Shown: one piece after another, positions 7,709-13,433 of the stretch | Position numbering within the stretch: the first letter of the stretch is position 1 | Layout: each line of letters starts with the position of its first letter | Origin: Hyphomicrobiales bacterium | GTDB lineage: Bacteria; Pseudomonadota; Alphaproteobacteria; Rhizobiales; Devosiaceae | DNA length: 15,537 nt | NCBI GenBank assembly: GCA_026989045.1 | Contig: JALSJY010000155.1 | Coordinates: forward strand, 1-15,537 | Direction of reading: 5' to 3' | Translations under genes and position numbers: made by a program | Notes under the pieces: generated by a model | Told to the model about the DNA's origin: nothing | Seen by the model: the letters and a program-made list of their open reading frames with translations, nothing else | Database searches by the model: none

Positions 7709-8173
7709 TTACATATCCAAACCATCTGGATAGCTAACCACTGGCAATCCATCTTTTATCCAACCAGCAACTCCATTACCTGTTGTGCCGCCAAATACAG
7801 AATAGATATTTTTAAAACCACGTTTTGCAAGTTCTGCACGCACAACTTCTGAGCGCCTACTAGAAGCACAAATAAATGCAATAGTTTTATTTGGATTATC
7901 AATACGCAACTGAGCAAATATATCGATAAATTTTGGGTCGGTCATAGGAATTGTTAAAGCGCCTTTTGCAACACCTGATTGCTTCCATTCAAACGGCTCT
8001 CTTATATCAATAAGTATCAACTCATCTTTTTCAAGCATGGTATATGTCTGCTGATTTGTTAAATCTCTTTTGGGCGAAAAAGCTAATGATGGTGCAATAT
8101 TTATCATAGCAACAATTATTGCTATAAATAAAATTGAAATATATCTGACCTGACTATTAAACATTACTCTCAT
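7709..8173 (-). CDS. Exported rhodanese-like sulfurtransferase domain protein
   Basis: This 154-residue protein has an N-terminal hydrophobic segment (about 10-31, ending PSLA) that acts as a signal peptide or membrane anchor, then one rhodanese domain. Family marks are LILIDIREPFEWKQSG (52-67), a variant of the usual D-x-R-x-x-x-E-[WY] motif, and the active-site loop CASSRRS (102-108), with C102 as the candidate persulfide-carrying cysteine. GWIKDGLPV (138-146) is the usual C-terminal element. The intact cysteine suggests activity as a periplasmic sulfurtransferase or thiol protein; the substrate is unknown. The upstream AGAAAGA is a weak ribosome-binding site, and an internal ATG at residue 4 is an alternative start. 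The gene stands alone between two other exported-protein genes on the same strand. Confidence 0.85.
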   Translation of the reverse strand: MRVMFNSQVRYISILFIAIIVAMINIAPSLAFSPKRDLTNQQTYTMLEKDELILIDIREPFEWKQSGVAKGALTIPMTDPKFIDIFAQLRIDNPNKTIAFICASSRRSEVVRAELAKRGFKNIYSVFGGTTGNGVAGWIKDGLPVVSYPDGLDM

Positions 8174-8221
8174 GATATTCTTTCTTTAAAAAAATATGTT
8201 AAATTTATATATTAGATTTTT

Positions 8222-8251
8222 ATAATATATGTTTATAACCTAATAACGCAA
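8222..8251 (-). promoter_or_regulatory. Candidate promoter of the rhodanese gene
   Basis: Read on the minus strand, TTGCGT (8251-8246) and TATTAT (8227-8222) are separated by 18 nt. They lie about 50 nt upstream of the rhodanese ATG. The match to a sigma-70 promoter is fair, but the surrounding DNA is very AT-rich, so confidence is limited. Confidence 0.35.
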
Positions 8252-8314
8252 ATTATTTTCTGTTTAAAAGATTATATTTGTTCACTTTTTTGTGTCTACT
8301 TTCGAGAATAACAA

Positions 8315-8335
8315 TTGCTGATAATTTATTAGCAA
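8315..8335 (-). terminator. Possible hairpin terminator after the four-cysteine gene
   Basis: TTGCTGATAA and TTATTAGCAA form a stem with one G-T pair (near-palindrome over 21 nt), about 17-37 nt beyond the stop of the leftward gene at 8352. On the minus strand it is followed by TTGTTATT, a modest T-rich tail. The stem is AT-rich, so termination would be weak. Confidence 0.4.
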
Positions 8336-8351
8336 ATAAAAAATAAAACTA

Positions 8352-8732
8352 TCAACTATTAGAGCTCCATAAACATCTATCTGCATCAGAAAATTTTAAC
8401 ATTATTTCAACCAATCCAAGTTCAACAATTCGCGAGCAACCCTCCATAGAATCTTCTTTTTCATAAACACTTACCACACCAATATCTGTAGAAATGCTTG
8501 CACCTTTTGAAGGGGTTGGATTTGCACATAATAATTCACCAGCTGATAATTTTTTAACTACTCGCAGGCTATTACCCACCTCTGCTGCAAAAATATATGT
8601 TTCGTTAGAACCATTTTTTACACAAACACTATTTTTTACAACAACCACATCACTCGCTTGAACTGCAAATGAAGCGCCAGCCCCCACAGCCAGAATTGCG
8701 CTTAATAACAATTGCTTAATAAAATAATTCAT
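8352..8732 (-). CDS. Small exported four-cysteine protein, unknown function
   Basis: I do not recognise this 126-residue protein. The ATG at 8732 is chosen because GGAG lies 6-7 nt upstream. A TTG 12 nt further out would place that ribosome-binding site inside the coding sequence. Residues 1 to about 26 form a Sec signal peptide (MNYFIKQ, a hydrophobic core, then a likely cut after VQA). The mature part of about 100 residues has four cysteines, in VCV, LLCA, EGC and RCL, which could form two disulfides in the periplasm. No catalytic motif is visible. It is divergent from the cytochrome P460 gene across a 186-nt region with repeated boxes, so the two may share regulation. Confidence 0.72.
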   Translation of the reverse strand: MNYFIKQLLLSAILAVGAGASFAVQASDVVVVKNSVCVKNGSNETYIFAAEVGNSLRVVKKLSAGELLCANPTPSKGASISTDIGVVSVYEKEDSMEGCSRIVELGLVEIMLKFSDADRCLWSSNS

Positions 8733-8864
8733 TATTTTCTCCAATAGTTTTTAAAAGCTTTCTTTAATTTATAACCTTAGTCAAATCCTTTTCTTTCAAC
8801 TCTTCATCACTTAGCTTTGAAATAAAAGTGAAAAGCCACTGGCTATATCACTGCTAGGCTTAGT

Positions 8865-8904
8865 AATTAAGAAAGCAACAATTGAGGCTTTCTTAATTTC
8901 TTAA
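8865..8904. promoter_or_regulatory. Perfect 12-bp inverted repeat with tandem 8-bp boxes before the P460 gene
   Basis: AATTAAGAAAGC (8865-8876) and GCTTTCTTAATT (8887-8898) are exact inverted repeats around a 10-nt loop. The 8-bp box TTTCTTAA occurs at 8889-8896 and again directly at 8897-8904, and in inverted form (TTAAGAAA) at 8867-8874. The cluster ends 14 nt before the cytochrome P460 ATG, and AAGGGAAG serves as ribosome-binding site just after it. It is either a protein-binding operator with three half-sites or a leader hairpin affecting translation or early termination. A smaller palindrome, AGCCACTGGCT, lies at 8834-8844. Confidence 0.6.
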
Positions 8905-8918
8905 CAAAGGGAAGAAAA

Positions 8919-9491
8919 ATGAAAAAGAACATATTATTAGGACTAACCATTGTATCTTTATTACTCAGCTCTGCCTCCATACAAGCTCAAAACGCCCCTT
9001 TTGGCACAGAAGAAGACGTTAATTACTCCAAAACATTATGGGCAGTGATGATTGAGAGCAATCTTGCAGGCGATAATGCAATTCGCACTATTCCTTATGA
9101 AGGCGTAGACCCTCACGGTAAAATGCTTGAAACATTTTTTACTAATGCAACTATAGATGGGCATAAAGGCTCTTTGGTTATAAAAAGAAATTTTGGCCCT
9201 GAGGGAGTAGAAGCCAATGATATTTTAGCAGACCCAGATAAATATCTTGGAGCTATTACTGTTATGTTCCAACGCGAAAAAGGATATGACGAGGAAAATC
9301 AAAACTGGTTTTGGGCAAAATATTTACCCAATGGTTCACTTGATAAAAATGCAAAAGGTGTACAACTTGCTGGCCGAGTAGCAAAGGGTGCTGAACAAGG
9401 CTGTATTGCCTGTCATACAAATGCACCTGGAGAAGATTTCCTTTTCACCGCTGATGCTTTATCTACATCGCCTATTTCAATGATGAAATAA
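8919..9491 (+). CDS. Exported cytochrome P460-family haem protein
   Basis: This 190-residue protein has a Sec signal peptide (1-23, cut after IQA) and one c-type haem site, CIACH (C162, C165, H166). The cytochrome P460 family pattern is visible in TIPYEGVDPHGKM (57-69), KGSLVIKRNFG (83-93) and NWFWAKYLPNGS (129-140), followed by the haem motif near the C terminus. Known members are periplasmic; some oxidise hydroxylamine or bind nitric oxide, and carry a lysine cross-linked to the haem. K83 or K89 are candidates for that lysine, but I cannot assign it without alignment. No sixth-ligand methionine is evident. The gene is a single transcription unit with a leader inverted repeat upstream and a hairpin downstream. 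A detoxification or sensing role for reactive nitrogen species is inference only. Confidence 0.85.
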   Translation: MKKNILLGLTIVSLLLSSASIQAQNAPFGTEEDVNYSKTLWAVMIESNLAGDNAIRTIPYEGVDPHGKMLETFFTNATIDGHKGSLVIKRNFGPEGVEANDILADPDKYLGAITVMFQREKGYDEENQNWFWAKYLPNGSLDKNAKGVQLAGRVAKGAEQGCIACHTNAPGEDFLFTADALSTSPISMMK

Positions 9492-9503
9492 TATATATCA
9501 AAT

Positions 9504-9537
9504 AATAAAGGGTAGCCAACTAGCGCTACTCTTTATT
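9504..9537 (+). terminator. Hairpin terminator after the P460 gene
   Basis: AATAAAGGGTAGC (9504-9516) pairs with GCTACTCTTTATT (9525-9537) over 13 bp with one G-T pair and an 8-nt loop, starting 12 nt after the stop. The A-rich and T-rich stem ends give it a bidirectional intrinsic-terminator shape, though the T run is short. Confidence 0.6.
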
Positions 9538-9699
9538 AAGTTATCATTTGGCAGGGCTGTCAATCAAACCATTTGAGACTGGTCCTATCAAAATAGAATA
9601 ATTAAATTTTATAAAAGTAATTTGATTAAAATTTTATCTAATTTTGCAAGAATTCCCTCACTCAGACATATTATAAATTTCCACATCTAATATATCACA

Positions 9700-9727
9700 T
9701 TCGAAATAATCTTTATTAAATTTCGAA
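9700..9727. promoter_or_regulatory. Inverted repeat TTCGAAAT / ATTTCGAA upstream of the aminotransferase
   Basis: Exact 8-bp arms at 9700-9707 and 9720-9727 flank a 12-nt AT-rich spacer. The repeat ends 24 nt before the ATG at 9752, just upstream of the ribosome-binding site AGGGGA (9739-9744). Arm spacing of about two helical turns centre to centre suits a dimeric DNA-binding protein. Function is inferred from position and symmetry. Confidence 0.4.
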
Positions 9728-9751
9728 AATAGATGATCAGGGGATGCTAAT

Positions 9752-10906
9752 ATGCAAGTTGCTTTTTATAAACATGAATTAACACCAGATGATGCCAAAT
9801 CTATGGCTGATGTTTTGGCTACACCATTTTTAACCTCTGGGCCTATTTGCAAAAAAGTAGAGGCGCAAATGGAGGGTTTTTTCAATGTCCGTCATGCTCT
9901 GCTTACAAATTCTTGGACAAATGGCGCTATTGCAACTTTGCTTGCGCTTGGCATAGGCAAGGGTGACGAGGTAATTGTGCCTGCAATGACGTTCATTGCC
10001 AGTGCTAACGTAGTTGAAATACTTGGTGCAATTCCCGTTTTGGTTGATGTTGATCCTGACACACAATTGATGCGAGTTAGCGACATTGAGCCAGCCCTAA
10101 GCGAAAAAACTCGCGCAATCATTCCCGTGCATCTTTATGGCCAAATGTGTGACATGAAGGCTATTGCTGAATTAGTGAAATCTCGCAAAGAAAATATCGC
10201 AATCATTGAAGATTGCGCACATAGTTTTGAGAGTGAGTTAAATGGTGAAAAACCTGGCACTCATTCAGATGCGGCTATTTTTTCATTCTATGCCACAAAA
10301 AATATTGCATGTGGTGAGGGTGGCGCAATAATTACTAATAATGATGAGTTACATAAAGGCCTTTTGCAAACTCGCCTACACGGAATGAGCGCAGGAGCTG
10401 CAGATCGCTTTAAAACAGGGTCATATAATCATTGGGATATGGAACAGCTTGGGGTGAAGGCAAATTTACCTGATCTGCTGGCATCACTTTTACCCAAGCA
10501 GATTGATAAAGTATATGAGCAATTAGCAAAGCGTAAAATTCTTGCAGATCGATACCGCAAAGCTTTTACTAACTCGCAAGTTAAGTGTATTGCGCAAGTA
10601 AAGGGCGCACTTGATGCCCAGCATTTATTCCCTGTCGGTGTAGATGCAGATATTCGTGATGAGGTTTTGTTTAAATTAGGCGAGGCTGGAATTGGCGCAA
10701 CGGTAAATTACCGAGCTATTCACACGCTTAAATTTTATCGTGAAAAATATAATTTCAAGCCGAACGACTTCCCAAATGCAAATGCATGGGGGCAGAGCGC
10801 AATATCTCTTCCACTCTATCCTTCTCTTACATTTGCTGAGCAGGATTATGTGATTGAAATGGTAAAAAAACTAACCGTAAAAAAATTAGAAAAAGCTGCA
10901 TCTTAA
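9752..10906 (+). CDS. DegT/DnrJ/EryC1/StrS-family PLP aminotransferase
   Basis: This 384-residue PLP enzyme belongs to the family that aminates keto-sugars (and related cyclic or open-chain ketones) with glutamate or glutamine as donor. Family features are LTSGPICKKVE (27-37), GDEVIVPAMTFIASAN (71-86), IPVHLYGQMCDM (124-135), IIEDCAHSFES (151-161, with D154 for the pyridine nitrogen) and FSFYATKNIACGEGG (177-191), where K183 should form the PLP aldimine. Length is normal and AGGGGA supports the start. The SDR gene begins 37 nt after the stop, so the pair probably acts in one small-molecule pathway, such as an amino sugar. No glycosyltransferase or nucleotidyltransferase gene is near, so the product is not identifiable from context. 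Confidence 0.88.
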   Translation: MQVAFYKHELTPDDAKSMADVLATPFLTSGPICKKVEAQMEGFFNVRHALLTNSWTNGAIATLLALGIGKGDEVIVPAMTFIASANVVEILGAIPVLVDVDPDTQLMRVSDIEPALSEKTRAIIPVHLYGQMCDMKAIAELVKSRKENIAIIEDCAHSFESELNGEKPGTHSDAAIFSFYATKNIACGEGGAIITNNDELHKGLLQTRLHGMSAGAADRFKTGSYNHWDMEQLGVKANLPDLLASLLPKQIDKVYEQLAKRKILADRYRKAFTNSQVKCIAQVKGALDAQHLFPVGVDADIRDEVLFKLGEAGIGATVNYRAIHTLKFYREKYNFKPNDFPNANAWGQSAISLPLYPSLTFAEQDYVIEMVKKLTVKKLEKAAS

Positions 10907-10943
10907 GCAGATAAAAAAGTAAAAGTGTAGCAGGAGTAGTATA

Positions 10944-11963
10944 ATGTCAAAAGTAATGGTCACTGGAGGTGGCGGATATATAGGCTCAATTTTAACTGGT
11001 CAACTTTTAGAGGCAGGACATGAAGTAGTTGTGCTGGACTGGTTTGTATTCGGCACGCATCGCCTTGATGCTTATAAGAATAATCCAAACCTAACCCTAT
11101 TAAATCAAGATGTGCGCACGGTGAAACCTGCCGCCATTAAAGGCATAGATTACATCTGTGACTTGGCAGCTCTTTCAAATGATCCCGCTGGCGATCTTGA
11201 TGCAGACCTTACCAAGCAAATAAATTTTCAGGCTCGAGCCCGCCTTGGCCGAATTGCAAAAGCAATGGGTGTAAAACGCTATATGTTGGCAAGCTCTTGC
11301 TCTGTTTATGGCGCAAATGGCGACATGGCAGCAACTGAAGACAGCCAAATAAATCCGCTTACAACTTATGCAGAATGTAATGCATTAGCCGAGCAGGCTT
11401 TGTTTGAATTGTCTGATGATGATTTTTGCGTAACTGCATTTAGAAACTCAACTGCTTTTGGTTTATCGCCAAGAATGCGCTTTGATTTAGTCGTAAATAT
11501 TATGACACTAAATGCTCTTAAAGATCAAAAAATTACTATTCACGGTGATGGACAACAACATCGTCCGCTAATTCATATTGCCGATATTTCACGTGCTTTT
11601 GTTAAAGCTATTGAAAGTGAAAAATATGTAGTTGAAGGGCAGATTTTCAACCTTGGAGTTAGTAATGTAAAAATTGCTGATTTGGCAGACACTGTTGCAC
11701 AGACATTGCCGATGGATATTGAGATAATATATCACCCAAATAATGCTGATGCGCGTGATTATACTGTCTCATTTGAAAAAATGCGCAATCGCCTTGGACT
11801 TATTCCACAAATGCAAATTGAAAATGGTATTACTGAAGTTTTCCATGCGGCACTTAAAGGTGAAACAAAGCTAAGCCCAGATACTATAACCCTTAATCGC
11901 TACAAAGAGGTTATGGCTGAAGGACAAGATATTATCAAAAAAATGGAAAATATTTCAGCTTAA
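10944..11963 (+). CDS. NAD-dependent epimerase/dehydratase (extended SDR) with altered YxxxK motif
   Basis: This 339-residue extended SDR has the NAD-binding TGGGGYIGS (7-15), a DxR-type acidic pocket (QDVRTV, 55-60), DLAALSND (73-80) and SSCSVYGANG (117-126) with the usual catalytic serine region. A substrate-binding half follows, with RNSTAFGLSPRMRFDLVVN (167-185) and RPLIHIADISRAF (207-219). The expected YxxxK active site reads Y142-A-E-C-N146, so asparagine replaces the catalytic lysine; the codon is AAT. The rest of the fold looks intact and there is no frameshift. CAGGAG 7 nt upstream sets the start. It is co-directional with the aminotransferase (37-nt gap) and closed by a terminator. 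It may be an epimerase or dehydratase with altered chemistry, or a binding-only homologue. Confidence 0.88.
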   Translation: MSKVMVTGGGGYIGSILTGQLLEAGHEVVVLDWFVFGTHRLDAYKNNPNLTLLNQDVRTVKPAAIKGIDYICDLAALSNDPAGDLDADLTKQINFQARARLGRIAKAMGVKRYMLASSCSVYGANGDMAATEDSQINPLTTYAECNALAEQALFELSDDDFCVTAFRNSTAFGLSPRMRFDLVVNIMTLNALKDQKITIHGDGQQHRPLIHIADISRAFVKAIESEKYVVEGQIFNLGVSNVKIADLADTVAQTLPMDIEIIYHPNNADARDYTVSFEKMRNRLGLIPQMQIENGITEVFHAALKGETKLSPDTITLNRYKEVMAEGQDIIKKMENISA

Positions 11964-11990
11964 CTAGTAAAATTTGATTTTATAAATATT

Positions 11991-12017
11991 AAAGGGCGGC
12001 CTGTTTTGGCTGTCCTT
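11991..12017 (+). terminator. Intrinsic terminator after the SDR gene
   Basis: AAAGGGCGGCC (11991-12001) pairs with GGCTGTCCTTT (12008-12017 plus the preceding G) over 11 bp, with two G-T pairs and a TGTTTT loop, followed by GTTATTATTT. It starts 28 nt after the stop and closes the aminotransferase-SDR unit. Confidence 0.8.
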
Positions 12018-12079
12018 TGTTATTATTTACAAAGCTAATTTTGTTGCAATGTTAAGCAGAACTACACAACACAGGGCAA

Positions 12080-12115
12080 TATAATTCTCCTTAGCCTATT
12101 TTTTTCTTGCGCAAG
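12080..12115 (+). promoter_or_regulatory. Candidate trpB promoter and CTTGCGCAAG palindrome
   Basis: A perfect -10 box, TATAAT (12080-12085), lies about 90 nt before the trpB ATG. The -35 at suitable spacing is poor (CAGAAC). Downstream, at 12106-12115, is the exact 10-bp palindrome CTTGCGCAAG, which could be an operator in the transcribed leader. I looked for a tryptophan-rich leader peptide and found no TGG codons in the leader apart from the Shine-Dalgarno area, so classical trp attenuation is not supported. Confidence 0.3.
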
Positions 12116-12173
12116 TGAGTAAAAGTCTAGCAAGTTAATCTAGTAACAATTGAATAAATTTGGGAGAAAAATA

Positions 12174-13376
12174 ATGACTAAATATCTTAAGAGCGTGCCT
12201 AACCGTGAAGGTTTTTTTGGTGATTATGGTGGAGCAATGTTGCCCCCGCCACTTATTCCACATTTCAAGGAAATTTCTGATGCTTATGATAGGCTTTCAA
12301 AATCATCTGAATTTCTAAATGACCTTAAATATATTCGTAAACATTTTCAGGGTCGCCCCACTCCTATTTCTTATTTAAAAAACCTGTCAAAAATTTCTGG
12401 TGGTGCGCAAATATATGCCAAGCGTGAGGATTTAAACCACACAGGCGCACACAAGCTTAATCACTGTATGGCAGAGGCGCTTTTGGCAAAGCACATGGGC
12501 AAGACAAAATTGATTGCCGAAACTGGCGCTGGTCAGCATGGCGTTGCTTTGGCAACGGCGGCGGCTTATTTTGGCATGGAGTGCGAAATTCACATGGGTG
12601 CAGTGGATATTAAAAAGGAATATCCCAATGTTGTGCGTATGAAGCTTTTGGGCGCAACAGTTGTTGAAGTTAATGAGGGTGCGCAAACCCTTAAAGAAGC
12701 AGTGGACAGCGCATTTGGCTCTTATATGGGGCAGGCAGATAAGGCATTATTTGGCATTGGCTCAGTTGTTGGCCCGCACCCTTTCCCTATGATGGTGCGC
12801 GATTTTCAAAAAATTGTTGGCATGGAAGCGCGTGAGCAATTTTTGGATATGAATGGTGAGTTGCCAGATTTAGTTGCGGCCTGTGTTGGCGGTGGATCAA
12901 ACGCTATGGGCTTGTTTGCTGGCTTTATTGATGATGAAGATGTTGAATTACACGGCGTTGAGCCACTTGGCACATCAACTAAAATGGGCGATCATGCCGC
13001 AACAATCACCTATGGCGTTGATAGCGCAATTCATGCTTTTAAAACACTTGTGCTTGTTGATGAAAACGGCGAGCCAGCTCCAGTGAACACAATTGCTTCT
13101 GGGCTTGATTATCCTGGTGTTGGGCCAGAGCATGCATATTTGCACAAAACTGGGCGGGTAAATTATACTACTGCCAGCGACAAAGAAGCGCTTGACGCTT
13201 TTTATAAAATTTCTTCAAAAGAAGGAATTATTCCTGCGCTTGAAAGCGCGCATGTTGTTGCTTTTGCAATGCGTGAAGCTAAAAACCACCCTGGCAAGAC
13301 TATACTTATCAACCTATCTGGTCGTGGTGATAAGGATATTGACTTTGTTACCGAAACTTATGGTTTTGGCGAGTAA
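12174..13376 (+). CDS. trpB: Stand-alone tryptophan synthase beta chain (TrpB-like)
   Basis: This 400-residue PLP enzyme of the TrpB family condenses indole with serine. The ATG at 12174 is chosen because GGGAG lies 7 nt upstream; a TTG 24 nt earlier would place that site inside the gene. Core motifs are KREDLNHTGAHK (83-94, PLP lysine K94), AETGAGQHGVA (115-125, catalytic E116), VGPHPFPMMVRDFQ (199-212), the phosphate loop GGGSNAMG (239-246), SGLDYPGVGPEHAYL (309-323), EGIIPALES (350-358) and SGRGDKD (382-388). After the PLP lysine the helix reads LNHCMAEALLAKHMGK, which differs from the usual IN-N-xxGQALLA pattern. No trpA, trpF or trpC is adjacent. It may be the sole TrpB, a second copy for salvage of indole, or a TrpB homologue with a different nucleophile. 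Confidence 0.88.
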   Translation: MTKYLKSVPNREGFFGDYGGAMLPPPLIPHFKEISDAYDRLSKSSEFLNDLKYIRKHFQGRPTPISYLKNLSKISGGAQIYAKREDLNHTGAHKLNHCMAEALLAKHMGKTKLIAETGAGQHGVALATAAAYFGMECEIHMGAVDIKKEYPNVVRMKLLGATVVEVNEGAQTLKEAVDSAFGSYMGQADKALFGIGSVVGPHPFPMMVRDFQKIVGMEAREQFLDMNGELPDLVAACVGGGSNAMGLFAGFIDDEDVELHGVEPLGTSTKMGDHAATITYGVDSAIHAFKTLVLVDENGEPAPVNTIASGLDYPGVGPEHAYLHKTGRVNYTTASDKEALDAFYKISSKEGIIPALESAHVVAFAMREAKNHPGKTILINLSGRGDKDIDFVTETYGFGE

Positions 13377-13385
13377 ATAAATATT

Positions 13386-13410
13386 AGCGCGGGTGAAATT
13401 TACCCGCGCT
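13386..13410. terminator. Bidirectional terminator between trpB and moeA
   Basis: AGCGCGGGT (13386-13394) and ACCCGCGCT (13402-13410) are exact inverted repeats around a 7-nt loop. The T-rich flank TTTAAA lies on one side and AATATTTATTT on the other (minus strand). It sits 9 nt after the trpB stop and 23 nt from the moeA stop, so it can serve both convergent genes. Confidence 0.85.
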
Positions 13411-13433
13411 TTAAACTAACAATCATATAAATT

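Noticed and set aside
8733..8744. TTG start giving a longer four-cysteine protein
   Set aside because: The extension contains the GGAG that serves the ATG at 8732; the shorter form begins with a normal signal peptide.
12150..12173. TTG start giving a longer TrpB
   Set aside because: The extension contains the GGGAG ribosome-binding site for the ATG at 12174.
12018..12173. Tryptophan attenuator ahead of trpB
   Set aside because: No leader peptide with tryptophan codons and no competing hairpins were found; only a short palindrome is present.
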